In this document: positions 12,112-21,649 of the stretch, piece by piece
Numbering within the stretch: position 1 is the first letter of the stretch
How the letters are laid out: each line of letters opens with the position of its first letter
Source: Gemmatimonadota bacterium
Lineage (GTDB): Bacteria; Gemmatimonadota; Gemmatimonadetes; Longimicrobiales; Gaopeijiaceae
Direction: 5' to 3'
NCBI GenBank assembly: GCA_022827345.1
Contig: JAJDTB010000030.1
Location: 1 to 64,000, forward strand
DNA: 64,000 nucleotides
Translations under genes and position numbers: made by a program
Notes under the pieces: generated by a model
Told to the model about the DNA's origin: nothing
Seen by the model: only the letters and a program-made list of their open reading frames with translations
Database searches by the model: none

Positions 12112-13170
12112 ATGACGAATCGAGCCGGATTACTCGCCGCGTTGGTTCTTGGTCTGTCCCTTCACGGGGCCGTGCCCGCCCGGGCTCAGGAGTTCAGTGC
12201 CAGGGGCGGTTCCAGCGTGGTTCTGGGTGCTCGGGTGCAGGTGCAGTACGAAGCCTCGGGGGAGGAGGACGTACCGGCGACCTTCTTCATCCGGCGCGCA
12301 TGGGTGACCATCGACGGCAGTCTGAACGAGCACGTCGGAGGCAGGGTGCAATTCAATGCACAGGGCTCCTCGGTGCTGGAGGCGTATCTCGAACTGAAGC
12401 CCTCCGAGGCTTTCCAGGTACAGATCGGCCAGTTCAAGCGCGCCATGTCCTACTACTGGCTTGCGGCCAACTCCGACCTCCCTCTGATCGAACGCGACGC
12501 ACGGGTTTCAGGGGTCGACCACTGCCCGGGCGTGGGCGGCATCTGCTCCTTCGGCCAGTTCACCGGATCGCTCGGTCTCGACAACTACGAACCGGGTATC
12601 CTCATGACGGGTCGATTCGCCGAACGGCGGATGGGCTACAGGGTGACGATCACCAACGGCGAGGGGCTGAGCCGGAAGGATGTGAATACCCGCAAGTCGG
12701 TCTCGGGCCGGCTCTCGACGTTCTTCGGCGAAAACAGCCGACTCTCGGCCTACGTCGCCCTCGACGAAACACTGGATTCCCGCGGGACGACGATGGGGGT
12801 GCCCGCCTACGGAGCCGAGTTGGAAGTGGGCACCTGGCGGAACGGCCCCCATCTTCTGGTCAACGGCCTGCAGGGGCGTAACTGGAAGGTCGACGACGAT
12901 GCAGGTTTTGCAGCCTTCCAACTCATGGGGCTCTGGTATCGGCCCTTCCCCGAGGGTTCCGCCCTGGCCGCCTGGGAACCGCTGCTTCGCTTCAGCTGGG
13001 CAAGTTCCGACTCGACCGAGCCGGGAAGCATCAGCGGCACGGTGATCACGCCGGGGGTGATGTTCTATGCCACGGGACGCAACGGGATCTCGGCTAACCT
13101 CGACATCTACGGGTCTTCGGACGACCGGAGTCACTGGTCGTTCAAGATCCAGGCCTTTACGTTCTTCTAG
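12112..13170 (+). CDS. Phosphate-selective porin O/P-like outer-membrane protein
   Basis: A 352-residue exported beta-barrel protein. The ATG at 12112 is chosen over an upstream GTG at 12061 because it has a GGAG ribosome binding site and starts the signal peptide directly (MTNRAGLLAALVLGLSLHG, cleaved near ARAQ). The mature part begins with a strand region, then FFIRRAWVTIDGSLNEHVGG and LELKPSEAFQVQIGQFKRAM, which match the porin O/P family, and it ends in a terminal Phe (QAFTFF) as outer-membrane barrels do. A Cys pair sits in the VDHCPGVGGICSF loop. The substrate is not evident; divergence from amtB is compatible with a nutrient-uptake role. Confidence 0.75.
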   Translation: MTNRAGLLAALVLGLSLHGAVPARAQEFSARGGSSVVLGARVQVQYEASGEEDVPATFFIRRAWVTIDGSLNEHVGGRVQFNAQGSSVLEAYLELKPSEAFQVQIGQFKRAMSYYWLAANSDLPLIERDARVSGVDHCPGVGGICSFGQFTGSLGLDNYEPGILMTGRFAERRMGYRVTITNGEGLSRKDVNTRKSVSGRLSTFFGENSRLSAYVALDETLDSRGTTMGVPAYGAELEVGTWRNGPHLLVNGLQGRNWKVDDDAGFAAFQLMGLWYRPFPEGSALAAWEPLLRFSWASSDSTEPGSISGTVITPGVMFYATGRNGISANLDIYGSSDDRSHWSFKIQAFTFF

Positions 13171-13337
13171 CGCCTTTACGTTCTTCCGGCAGAGCGCTTC
13201 CTTGGCGGCGCCGAGGCTTCCCGGCACTCGCAAACGATGCCGGAGGGGAAACGTCTGAATGCACGGGCGACCGCCTCGCCGATGGTCCCGGATTCAGAGA
13301 CGGACCGCCGGCGAGGCGGGAGCCGGATTGGGCCGGA

Positions 13338-13676
13338 CTAGCCGGCGAAGCTTGCCTGCGCGTCCGCCGCGGTATCGAAGACCTTGGTGAGACGGACGAA
13401 GCCGCTGACCTCGAGTACCTCGCGGATGTGGTCGGGCACCTGGCAGAGCGCCAGTCCGCCCCCGGCGGCGTTGGTCTTGCGGATCGCGATCAGGAGGACT
13501 CGCAACCCTGCGGAACTCATGTACCTGAGCCCGCTGCAATCAACTACCAGGCCGCTGACGCCCTTGTCGATGATCGCACGCAAGGCCTGGTCGAAATCCT
13601 TCGCGTTAGCGGAGTCGACGCGGCCGCTGACAGTCGCGACCGCTGTGGTGCCAGAGTAGCTGGTTTCCACGTTCAT
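13338..13676 (-). CDS. STAS-domain anti-sigma factor antagonist (RsbV/SpoIIAA-like)
   Basis: This 112-residue single STAS domain is the phosphorylatable switch protein of a partner-switching module. The conserved site is RYMSSAGLRVLL; Ser54 (or Ser55) corresponds to the serine that the cognate RsbW-type kinase phosphorylates and a PP2C phosphatase dephosphorylates. The start codon overlaps the stop of the kinase gene (13673-13676), so the two should be made in step. A PP2C phosphatase is encoded divergently from 14581, and I infer that it acts on this protein. Confidence 0.92.
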   Translation of the reverse strand: MNVETSYSGTTAVATVSGRVDSANAKDFDQALRAIIDKGVSGLVVDCSGLRYMSSAGLRVLLIAIRKTNAAGGGLALCQVPDHIREVLEVSGFVRLTKVFDTAADAQASFAG

Positions 13677-14116
13677 GCATTTTCCTCCGAGTGTGCCGTA
13701 AGTGGCTGCACGAGGCTAAGGCGGTTCCATCCCTCTGTCCGCTCGTAGCTGAGCGTATCAACGAACGCCTTGGTGAGATGAATGCCGAGACCGCCTATCG
13801 TACGGTCTTCGGCGGAGAGTCCCAGATCGGGGTCTGGAGCGTCCAGCAACGGGTTGAAGGGTCGACCGTTGTCCTCGATCATGGCGACGATCCGATCGTT
13901 CTTCATTTCCAGCGTCACCTTGATGGCAGCATCCGAGGTGTCTTGATCGAAAGCATAGGAGACCACGTTGGTCAGGAGTTCGTCCAGAGCCAACTGGAAC
14001 TTGAACACGATGTCCACGGGCACGTCGTGCTCGACGGCCATCTCCTCGAACATCTCGGCAACGCGGCGAGGCTCATCTCCGTCGAGCGCGAGGTGCAGTT
14101 CATTCCTGACTTCCAC
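13673..14116 (-). CDS. RsbW/SpoIIAB-like serine kinase (anti-sigma factor, HATPase)
   Basis: A 147-residue GHKL-fold kinase, the usual length for RsbW proteins. The ATP site has the N-box (DELLTNVVSYAFD), G1 (IEDNGRPFNP) and G2 (GGLGIHLTKAF) motifs. I start it at the GTG at 14116 because an excellent GGAGGAGG site lies six bases upstream; an ATG at 14191 would add 25 unconserved residues. In the family it binds and inhibits a sigma factor or other target and phosphorylates its STAS antagonist. No sigma factor is encoded nearby, so the target is unknown. Confidence 0.9.
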   Translation of the reverse strand: MEVRNELHLALDGDEPRRVAEMFEEMAVEHDVPVDIVFKFQLALDELLTNVVSYAFDQDTSDAAIKVTLEMKNDRIVAMIEDNGRPFNPLLDAPDPDLGLSAEDRTIGGLGIHLTKAFVDTLSYERTEGWNRLSLVQPLTAHSEENA

Positions 14117-14580
14117 CTTCGTCCTCCTCCACGGAGCGAACTCTAGCGACGCTGCCCTCGGGGGTTCGATGTGTGGTAGCGCGATCACCAAATCCTCTTA
14201 GGCCTGCTACGATTTCTCATTCAATGGCCAAAAAGGTACTGGCGAATGGCCTGCAAGTCCAGAACTTCGCCTGCAGACAGCCGAGTGGAGGGATCCTCAA
14301 CCATCGTCGAGCCGGTTGCGAGGCCACCGCCCGGTCGCTGAACCCTGGTGGCCCCGGCGCACACGATGCGTGGTGGCGACCGGGGTGCATGGCGATTAGA
14401 CTATAGGCGGTTCGGGTCCGACCCCCGGGGATAGAGGGGGGGGCCTGGCTTATGGAGGCGCCTGGATGAGCGCCCAGTGCGTTCGGGGCCGGTGTGCCCC
14501 GGCACGGTGTTTACACTACACGATTCCTCACTGGTGTCTGGTGGACGGCAGCGGCCAGGCAGACATGGAGCGGTTGCACA
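14117..14580. other. Divergent intergenic region between the two partner-switching operons
   Basis: These 464 bases separate the rsbW-like gene from the receiver-PP2C gene and should carry both promoters. A Shine-Dalgarno sequence for the rsbW-like gene (CCTCCTCC on the plus strand) occupies 14123-14130. A TACACT -10-like box lies near 14511 ahead of the plus-strand operon. Short C-rich and G-rich inverted segments occur, but I cannot assign a regulator or an RNA. Confidence 0.4.
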
Positions 14581-15738
14581 TTGGCGAAGATTCTGGTTGT
14601 CGACGATGAGCCGGATCTTGAGCTTCTGCTGAGACAGAAGTTCCGCAAGAAGATCCGCAAGGGCGTACTCACCCTGATTTTCGCCCAGAACGGGGTCGAG
14701 GCGCTCGCCCAGCTCGAGGCCCACGACGATGTCGATATGGTCCTGTCCGACATCAACATGCCCCAGATGGACGGGTTGACGCTCCTCAACCAGCTGAACG
14801 AGCTGAACCGTGACCTGCGGGCGGTGATCGTCACGGCCTACGGGGACATGAAGAACATCCGCACCGCCATGAATCGCGGCGCGTTCGACTTCATCACCAA
14901 GCCGATCGATTTCCACGATCTGGAAGCGACGATCGCGAAGACCTTGGCGCACCTGGAGGTGATGCGGGAAGCCCTCCGTTCGCGGGACGAGCTCGTAGCC
15001 ATCAGGCGCGAGCTGGGGGTCGCGGCGCGCATGCAGGAGTCCATTCTGCCCACCGACTTCCCCTCCGACCCGCGCTACGAGATCCATGCCACCATGACCC
15101 CCGCGCTCGAGGTGGGCGGCGACTTCTACGACTTCTTCAAGCTTGAAGACGGACGCATGGGGATCGTCATGGCCGATGTCTCCGGCAAGGGCGTTCCGGC
15201 GGCCCTGTTCATGATGGTTAGCCGGACCCTCATGAAGGGAACCGCGATCGGCGAGGGGGATCCGGCCACGGCGCTCGCAGAGGTCAACCGGCTCCTGGTC
15301 GAATCCAATGAGGAGTCGATGTTCGTGACGCTCTTCTACGCCAGCTTCGATCCCGCCGAAGGGCGCATGGATTTCGCGAACGGCGGACACAATCTTCCCT
15401 ACGTCGTGAAGCGCAATGGAGAGGTGCACCAGATCGACTGTGATTCGGGCGTCGTTCTGGCCGTGCTCCCCGGTTTCGAGTTCCCGGGCGGAACCCTCGA
15501 ACTTGAGCCGGGGGACGTGGTCTTCTTCTATACGGACGGCATAACCGAGGCCATGAACGAGGACGGCGAAGAGTTCGGCGACGATGCGCTGGCCGACACG
15601 CTTGGCGAGGTCGCGGGCAGCGACGCGGCCACGATCAGCGAGCGGGTGGTCCAGGCCGTGCGCGTGCACGCCGGCGAGGCTCCGCAGTCGGACGACATCA
15701 CGTGTCTGTGCCTCCGGGTCGAGGACAGGGCGTCCTGA
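14581..15738 (+). CDS. Response regulator with PP2C-type (SpoIIE/RsbU) phosphatase output
   Basis: A 385-residue cytoplasmic switch phosphatase. Residues 1-125 form a receiver domain with acidic Asp8/Asp9, phospho-acceptor Asp57 (VLSDINMPQMDG), the conserved Thr in VTAYGD and Lys in FITKPID. A short coiled linker follows, then a PP2C/SpoIIE domain from about 160 with metal ligands in EVGGDFYDFF, ADVSGKGVPAALFM, FANGGHN and SDDITCL. The TTG at 14581 is chosen because the receiver starts there directly (AKILVVDDEPD). The predicted activity is dephosphorylation of a STAS antagonist, controlled by phosphorylation of Asp57. It overlaps the next gene as TGATG and is followed by a histidine kinase that could phosphorylate it. 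Confidence 0.92.
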   Translation: MAKILVVDDEPDLELLLRQKFRKKIRKGVLTLIFAQNGVEALAQLEAHDDVDMVLSDINMPQMDGLTLLNQLNELNRDLRAVIVTAYGDMKNIRTAMNRGAFDFITKPIDFHDLEATIAKTLAHLEVMREALRSRDELVAIRRELGVAARMQESILPTDFPSDPRYEIHATMTPALEVGGDFYDFFKLEDGRMGIVMADVSGKGVPAALFMMVSRTLMKGTAIGEGDPATALAEVNRLLVESNEESMFVTLFYASFDPAEGRMDFANGGHNLPYVVKRNGEVHQIDCDSGVVLAVLPGFEFPGGTLELEPGDVVFFYTDGITEAMNEDGEEFGDDALADTLGEVAGSDAATISERVVQAVRVHAGEAPQSDDITCLCLRVEDRAS

Positions 15739-16931
15739 TGCGCGGGGCGGGTTGCGTGTCGGGATTCCTGGCGGCGCTGGTGCTCTCGGCTTCGGCCGCG
15801 GGTGGGGCCGCGGCGCAGACGGAGTCCGGCGGCAGCGGGGTCTTCGCCGACTCGATCGTCTTCGGCCAGTCGGCTGCCGTGAGCGGCCCGGCGGCCGAAT
15901 TGGGCGAAAACATGAACCTCGGCATCCGGGCCGCGTTCGAGGAGGCCAACCTCGAGGGGGGGATCCACGGCCGGGCGCTCCGGCTGCTTCTCCGCGACGA
16001 CCGCTACGAGGCGGAGGCCGCCATCGAAAGCACGCGGGCTCTGATCGAGCACGGCGTGTTCGGCCTCATCGGAGCGGTGGGCACCCCAACCTCCCGCGTC
16101 GCGGCGCCGATCGCCAGTGCGGCCCAGGTGCCCTACATCGGCGCCTTCACAGGCGCGGAACTGCTCAGGGGCGACGATCAGCGGTACATGGTCAACCTGC
16201 GCGCGTCCTACTACCAGGAGACCGAGGAGATGGTGGAGCGGCTCACCACGGACCTCGGGTTCAGCCGCATCGCGATCCTCTATCAGGACGACAGCTACGG
16301 ACAGGCGGGGCTCACCGGCGTCGTTCAGGCCCTGGATCGAAGGAACATGGCGCTGGCCGGAGAGGGCACCTACGTGCGCAACACGGTCGCGGTGAAGCGT
16401 GCGCTCCTCAATCTGCGCAGCAACAACCCCGAGGCCATCATCATCATCGGTGCCTACGGCGCGGCGGCCCAGTTCATCCTGTGGGCCCGCAAGATCGGCA
16501 TGCAGCGGACCGTTTTCGTGAACATCTCCTTCGTCGGCAGCAATGCGCTCCTGAACGCGCTGGGGCGCGGGGGCGACGGGGTCGTGGTAACGCAGGTCGT
16601 GCCCTTCCCGCGGGACACCTCGATTCCGGCCGTGGCACGCTACCAGAACGCGATCCGGCGCATCGACGGATCGGCGCAGCCGGGGTTCGTCTCCCTCGAA
16701 GGATACCTCGCCGGGCGGCTTGTGGTGGAGGCGCTGCGTGCCTCGGCGGACCCCGGGGGAGCTCCCCCGACCAGAGCGGCTTTCCTCCAGACCCTCGAGG
16801 CGGCCGGCCCCATCGACCTTGACGGCTTCACGGTCCAGTACGGGCCGGCCGACAACCAGGGCTCGGACGAGGTCTTTCTGACGATCATCAGGGGGGGGAG
16901 GTTCGTTCCAGTCACCCGGCTCACCCGATGA
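15738..16931 (+). CDS. Periplasmic ligand-binding protein, LivK/type I branched-chain amino acid class
   Basis: A 397-residue exported protein with a signal peptide ending near GAAAQTE, followed by a type I periplasmic-binding fold (Peripla_BP_6 class). Typical blocks are FGQSAAVSGPAAELGENMNL, the RLLLRDDRYEAEAAIE strand-helix and RIAILYQDDSYGQAGLTG. No ABC permease or ATPase is adjacent. Instead the gene is translationally coupled to the phosphatase before it (TGATG at 15736) and to the kinase after it (ATGA at 16928). That context suggests it senses a small molecule for the kinase, as TorT does for TorS or LuxP for LuxQ, rather than feeding a transporter. The ligand is unknown. Confidence 0.88.
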   Translation: MRGAGCVSGFLAALVLSASAAGGAAAQTESGGSGVFADSIVFGQSAAVSGPAAELGENMNLGIRAAFEEANLEGGIHGRALRLLLRDDRYEAEAAIESTRALIEHGVFGLIGAVGTPTSRVAAPIASAAQVPYIGAFTGAELLRGDDQRYMVNLRASYYQETEEMVERLTTDLGFSRIAILYQDDSYGQAGLTGVVQALDRRNMALAGEGTYVRNTVAVKRALLNLRSNNPEAIIIIGAYGAAAQFILWARKIGMQRTVFVNISFVGSNALLNALGRGGDGVVVTQVVPFPRDTSIPAVARYQNAIRRIDGSAQPGFVSLEGYLAGRLVVEALRASADPGGAPPTRAAFLQTLEAAGPIDLDGFTVQYGPADNQGSDEVFLTIIRGGRFVPVTRLTR

Positions 16932-19165
16932 AGGACACCACCAGGACCCTCGACCACCGCCTGCACTCCGCCTTTGCGTGGGTGCTGAAGCGGCTGCCTG
17001 AACAGCTCCATGCCCGCGTGCACAAGTGGACGGGCGGGCGGCTCGGCATCGGGACGCAGATCGTCGTGGGGCTGGGCGGGGGCGTGTTGCTCACCCTCGG
17101 GGCCGTGGTCATGGCGCTGGTGCTGATGCGCGTTGTGAGTGCCCGGCAGACGGAGGTCAACGAGCAGCACATGCCTGCGCTCGTGGGCGCGTTCGATGTC
17201 GCCCAGCTGAGCGCCGAACTGGTGCGTGCGACTCCGCGGCTGGTCGCCGCCATGGATCTCGATGCGCTGGGTCAGGTGATGATCGATGTTTTCGCCACGG
17301 AACTCGCCCTGGACAGCGCATTGGCGGAAGTGATCGGTGCCCAGGCGGTGGGGGGGACGGGGGAGTCGGACGGCGAGACCATCGTGCCGCTGTTCGACAG
17401 CCTAGACGCGATCGTCACCCAGATTCACGAATCCGTGAACAGGAGGTTGACCTATCGGGACCGCCTCCAGGCGCTCGACGGGCAACTGACCGACCTCAGC
17501 GTCGAGCTCCAGCTCGAGGTGGAGCAGGAGATCGACGACCAGTACTTCTTCATCAACACGGGACTCCGGGAACTCGGCGACACTCCCGCGCCCGTCGGGC
17601 AGCGCAGGACGCTGGCGGAGATCCAGCACTACTCGGGCCTCCTCAACTTCAAGGCCTACCAGAACGAGGCGACCGCCCTGATCGCCCAGGCGATTGCGGA
17701 GAACGATCTGGCGGCGCTGCAGGCGACCCGCGAGCGCCTCGAGACGGCGCTGAGCGACGTCGTGGGGGCACTGGTGGATATCCGCTCCCGTCAGAGGGCC
17801 TCGCTCCAGGAGCTGGTCGACAGGCTCGAAGACCTTTACCGGGCACCGGAGGGAGTCTTCGCCACCCGGTCGGGTGAACTGGAGGAACTGGCGCGGGCCG
17901 AGGAGCTTGTGGCCATGAGCCGCCAGACGACGGCGGAACTCGTGGCGCGGGTGGAGGGGCTCGTCGACAGCGCGGAGGGCTCTGCGCAGGATGCGGCGAC
18001 CCGGTCCGGCAACCTGGTGCAACTGGGCTTCTGGTTCATGCTCACGGTGACGTTGCTCGTCATCGGGTTCGCTGTGTTCGGGTGGAAGTTCTTCGGCGAG
18101 CGCCTTGTCGTCAGGATGGGCAGGCTCTCCCGGGCCACGCGGCGGATGTCGAAGGGCGACCTCGAGGTGCAGGTGCAGATCGAGGGGAACGACGAGCTCA
18201 CCGACATGGCCGGCGCGCTTGAGGTGTTCCGCCAGCACGCCGTCGAGGTTCAGCGTCTCAACCTCGTCGAGAAGCTTGCCGCCGAGGTTCAGGCCAAGAA
18301 CGACAAGCTCGAGGACACGCTCGAAAACCTGCGCCGGACGCAGCAGCAGGTGGTCAAGCAGGAGAAGCTGGCATCGCTGGGTGCGCTGACTGCAGGCATC
18401 GCGCACGAGATCAGGAACCCGCTCAACTTCGTGAACAACTTCGCCGCGCTCTCGACCGAGCTCATCGAGGAGCTGCGCGAGGAACTCGACGAGGGCGCCG
18501 AGGAAAACGGCGAGGTCGACCGCGAGTACGTCGACGAAATCCTGGGCGACCTCGACACGAATGTGAAGAAGGTCAACGAGCACGGGGAGCGCGCCAACCG
18601 GATCGTCGAAGGGATGCTCGCCCACTCTCGCGACGAAGCCGGCCAGGTCGAGTCGGTGGACATGAATCTGATGCTCGACGAGTACACGAAACTCGCCTAT
18701 CACGGAATGCGCGGGGCGGACCCGACATTCAACGTCGACATGATCAAGGAATTCGATCCCACTGCCGGCGAGGTCGAAGCCATTGCCAGGGACCTCAGCC
18801 GCGTCTTCCTGAACGTCGTCACCAACGCGTGCCACGCCACCCATCAGCGGAAGACGAAGTCGAACGACTCGAACTACTTCCCGGCGGTTACCGTCAGAAC
18901 GCAGAGTCTGGACGACAGGGTCCGGGTGACCGTGCACGACAACGGTACCGGCATCCCCGACGACATCGTCGGCAAGATCTTCGATCCCTTCTTCACGACC
19001 AAGGCGGGGACCGGCGGCACGGGGCTCGGGCTGTCCATCTCCCACGAGATCATTCAGGAACACGGCGGCAAGCTGGAGGTGAACACCGAGCCGGGCGAGT
19101 TCACGGAGTTCGTCATCACACTGCCCAGGAAGGGCCCCCTGTCCACCGGGATCGAATCCGCCTGA
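16928..19165 (+). CDS. Membrane sensor histidine kinase with large helical periplasmic domain and HAMP
   Basis: A 745-residue kinase. The first membrane helix is about residues 43-69, the second about 366-387, leaving roughly 295 mostly helical periplasmic residues between them. HAMP follows (RLSRATRRMSKGDLEVQVQ), then a coiled coil. The HisKA box is centred on His493 (GIAHEIRNPLNF). The C-terminal ATPase has the expected N, G1 (VHDNGTGIPDD), F (IFDPFFTTK) and G2 (GTGLGLSISHEI) boxes. No receiver is attached; the natural partner is the receiver-PP2C protein two genes upstream. A helical sensor next to a type I binding protein resembles the TorS/TorT arrangement. Confidence 0.93.
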   Translation: MKDTTRTLDHRLHSAFAWVLKRLPEQLHARVHKWTGGRLGIGTQIVVGLGGGVLLTLGAVVMALVLMRVVSARQTEVNEQHMPALVGAFDVAQLSAELVRATPRLVAAMDLDALGQVMIDVFATELALDSALAEVIGAQAVGGTGESDGETIVPLFDSLDAIVTQIHESVNRRLTYRDRLQALDGQLTDLSVELQLEVEQEIDDQYFFINTGLRELGDTPAPVGQRRTLAEIQHYSGLLNFKAYQNEATALIAQAIAENDLAALQATRERLETALSDVVGALVDIRSRQRASLQELVDRLEDLYRAPEGVFATRSGELEELARAEELVAMSRQTTAELVARVEGLVDSAEGSAQDAATRSGNLVQLGFWFMLTVTLLVIGFAVFGWKFFGERLVVRMGRLSRATRRMSKGDLEVQVQIEGNDELTDMAGALEVFRQHAVEVQRLNLVEKLAAEVQAKNDKLEDTLENLRRTQQQVVKQEKLASLGALTAGIAHEIRNPLNFVNNFAALSTELIEELREELDEGAEENGEVDREYVDEILGDLDTNVKKVNEHGERANRIVEGMLAHSRDEAGQVESVDMNLMLDEYTKLAYHGMRGADPTFNVDMIKEFDPTAGEVEAIARDLSRVFLNVVTNACHATHQRKTKSNDSNYFPAVTVRTQSLDDRVRVTVHDNGTGIPDDIVGKIFDPFFTTKAGTGGTGLGLSISHEIIQEHGGKLEVNTEPGEFTEFVITLPRKGPLSTGIESA

Positions 19166-19174
19166 TCATTCACC

Positions 19175-20560
19175 TTGGCCACAACTGACGGCGTGCCGCT
19201 GGGCGCCTTTCGCCCTACCGCGCGGGAACTTCGCGACCTCACAGGGCTGGCGCTCCCGGTAGCCGTGGTTCAGATGGGGCTGGTGTCCCAGGGGCTGGTG
19301 GACACCGCCATGGTGGGAAGGGTCGACGCGATCGAACTCGCCGCCGTGACGCTCGGCAATCTCTATTTCTTCGGCATCTCGGTCTTCGGCATGGGGCTCC
19401 TCCTGGCCCTCGACCCGCTGGTTTCGCAGGCTTTCGGCGCCGGGGACCACGACGAGATCCGAGTGGGGATCCAGCGCGGACTCGTGCTCAGTCTCGTTCT
19501 CGGGCTGGCGACCACGGTGCCCATGGCGCTCGCGGGACCGGTGTTCCGGGTACTGGGCCAGCCCGCCGAGGTGATCCCGGTCGCGGCGGGCTATTCGCAT
19601 GCGCTGATCGCGGGGATGTGGCCCTTCTACGCCTTTGTCGTCTTTCGCCAGGTCCTGCAGGCCGTGGGCCGGGTGGCGCCGATCGTGTGGACGATCGTCC
19701 TTGCCAATCTGCTCAACGTCTTCGCCAACTGGGTGCTGGTCTTCGGCAACCTGGGCGCCCCGGCGATGGGCGCGGTCGGTTCCGGGTGGGCGACCGCGAT
19801 CTCCCGCTGGTTCATGTGTCTGTGCGTCCTGGGCCTCACCCTGCGGATGCTGGCCCCCTACCTCAGGCGGGTCCATCGCGATGTGCTGCGGTGGGCGCCC
19901 CTGTGGCGGATGATGCGCCTCGGAGCGCCGATCGGCATGCACATGTTCCTGGAGTTCGGGGCCTTCGGCGCGATCGGCGTCATGATGGGGTGGCTCGGGA
20001 CGGAGGCGATGGCGGGTCACCAGGTCGCCCTCAACCTGGCCGCCTTCGCCTTCATGATTCCGCTGGGGATTTCCCAGGCCGCGGCGGTCCTCGTCGGGAG
20101 GGCCGTGGGTGCCGGGAGGCCGGAGAGAGCGCGGCGGTGCGCGGGAGGGGCGGTGGTGGTCTGCTGCGTCGTCATGACAGCGACCGCGGCGGTCTTTCTC
20201 GGCTGGCCGGGACAGCTGGCTGCGGCGTTCAGCACTCAGGGCGAGGTCGTTGCCGTGGCGGCCATTCTCATCCCGGTCGCCGGCATGTTCCAGCTCTTCG
20301 ACGGGCTGCAGGTGGTTTGTGCGGGTGTGCTCCGCGGGGTTGCCGACACGCTGCGCCCGATGATCTACAACGTGCTCGGGTTCTGGCTCTTCGGCATGCC
20401 GATCAGCCTGTGGCTCGGCTTTGAGCGGGGCGCCGGACCGGTGGGTCTGTGGTGGGGGCTGGCCGCCGGACTCGGGGCCGTGGCGGTCCTGCTGATGTGG
20501 CGCATGTTGAACCGCTTTCGGGGGCCGCTCGCGCGGTATTCCACCAGGGTCGCGCACTGA
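19175..20560 (+). CDS. MATE-family multidrug/Na+ efflux transporter
   Basis: A 461-residue integral membrane protein with twelve predicted helices in two homologous halves, as in MATE transporters (DinF/NorM-like). The N-terminal helix region LALPVAVVQMGLVSQGLVDT and the VGRVDAIELAAVTLGN segment match the family, and the second half repeats the pattern (GAPIGMHMFLEFGAFGAIG). These proteins export drugs or metabolites with Na+ or H+. The TTG at 19175 is nine bases after the kinase stop, so it may be co-transcribed with the signalling operon; the ribosome binding site is weak. The substrate is unknown. Confidence 0.88.
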   Translation: MATTDGVPLGAFRPTARELRDLTGLALPVAVVQMGLVSQGLVDTAMVGRVDAIELAAVTLGNLYFFGISVFGMGLLLALDPLVSQAFGAGDHDEIRVGIQRGLVLSLVLGLATTVPMALAGPVFRVLGQPAEVIPVAAGYSHALIAGMWPFYAFVVFRQVLQAVGRVAPIVWTIVLANLLNVFANWVLVFGNLGAPAMGAVGSGWATAISRWFMCLCVLGLTLRMLAPYLRRVHRDVLRWAPLWRMMRLGAPIGMHMFLEFGAFGAIGVMMGWLGTEAMAGHQVALNLAAFAFMIPLGISQAAAVLVGRAVGAGRPERARRCAGGAVVVCCVVMTATAAVFLGWPGQLAAAFSTQGEVVAVAAILIPVAGMFQLFDGLQVVCAGVLRGVADTLRPMIYNVLGFWLFGMPISLWLGFERGAGPVGLWWGLAAGLGAVAVLLMWRMLNRFRGPLARYSTRVAH

Positions 20561-20593
20561 TGGGGTCTCGCGGCGGGTCGGCGCCGCAGCGCG

Positions 20594-20612
20594 TGACCGG
20601 TCCGCCCGGTCA
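20594..20612. terminator. Inverted repeat between convergent MATE and murB genes
   Basis: TGACCGG and CCGGTCA form a perfect 7-bp stem with a five-base loop, overlapping the murB stop codon. No T-run follows on either strand, so it is only a candidate for a bidirectional transcription end. Confidence 0.25.
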
Positions 20613-21560
20613 GAACTCTCCCACCAGACCGATCTCGGCCTCCAGCTCGTAGCCGGTTTCGCGCGCAACGGTGGTGCGGGCGAGGTCGATCAGCGTCATC
20701 ACTTCAGCCGCCGTCGCGCCGCCCAGGTTGACGATGATGTTGGCGTGCTTGTGGAAGATCTGGGCTGCACCGTGCGCGTGTCCCTTGAGCCCGCATTCGT
20801 CGATCAGGCGGCCGGCCCCGATCCCGTCGATCTTCTTGAAGATGGATCCCGCGCAGGGGTAGAGCCACATGTCCGGGTGCCGCTCGTCGCGCCACGCCAG
20901 GTTTTCCCGGATCACGCGCCGGAGTTCCGCGATCGGCGTGGGCACGAGCTTGAGCGATACGTCCAGCACCGCGTCGCCCGTCTCGTGGATGATGCTGTAG
21001 TCGTATCCGAACCGGAAGTAGTCGGTATCGACGCGCCGCACGGCCCCGTCCGGGGTGAGGATCGTGGCGCCCTCCATGAACTCGTCCCAGAACATGGTGC
21101 GTTCCCGGGCTGGGGCGGGCGCGAGGAAGTGGAGGTTCTGCCAGACGGCGCCCCCGACCGTGCTGGGGATCCCCACGAAGTGATGAAGACCACCAAGACC
21201 CCGGGCAACGGTCGCGTTGATCAGATCGGGGAAGGTGTCCAGCCCGGCGCCGGCCAGCACGCGTCCCCCCGGGAGGAACTCCAGCGTCCGGATGTCGCAC
21301 CGGATCACGACGCCCCGAAACCCCTTGTCGCCCACGAGGATGTTGGCGCCGCGTCCGAGAAGGAAGCTGGGGACTCCGAGCTCCCGCGCCGCCGAGATGG
21401 CCAGGCACAGCTCCTCCGGCGTGCGGGCGCGGAAGAACAGGTCCGCCGGTCCCCCGATCCTGAAGGTCGTATGGGGCGCGAGGGGCACGTTCCGCCGCAC
21501 GCGATCGGGACCGACCGCCTGGGCATAGCGTTCCAGAAGTCCGGCTTCCGGCCCGGTCAC
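20610..21560 (-). CDS. murB: UDP-N-acetylmuramate dehydrogenase
   Basis: This FAD enzyme reduces UDP-GlcNAc-enolpyruvate to UDP-MurNAc in peptidoglycan precursor synthesis. The FAD-binding part includes [15 protein letters not shown] and [16 protein letters not shown], then [15 protein letters not shown]. The C-terminal substrate domain has the catalytic Ser in [11 protein letters not shown] and a late catalytic Glu region (YELEAEIGL). A GTG at 21560 gives 316 residues; an ATG at 21635 would add 25 low-complexity residues. It stands apart from any mur/fts cluster, so it may be a stand-alone or second copy. Its promoter region contains the palindrome at 21650. Confidence 0.83.
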   Translation of the reverse strand: MTGPEAGLLERYAQAVGPDRVRRNVPLAPHTTFRIGGPADLFFRARTPEELCLAISAARELGVPSFLLGRGANILVGDKGFRGVVIRCDIRTLEFLPGGRVLAGAGLDTFPDLINATVARGLGGLHHFVGIPSTVGGAVWQNLHFLAPAPARERTMFWDEFMEGATILTPDGAVRRVDTDYFRFGYDYSIIHETGDAVLDVSLKLVPTPIAELRRVIRENLAWRDERHPDMWLYPCAGSIFKKIDGIGAGRLIDECGLKGHAHGAAQIFHKHANIIVNLGGATAAEVMTLIDLARTTVARETGYELEAEIGLVGEF

Positions 21561-21649
21561 GAATTGGCCCCGGTTACCGTCGCCAGAGCCCGCGCGGCGC
21601 TGGTGCAGCGGTGCGTCCGCGCCGGCCCGGTCCAATCGAGCGGCCCGTC

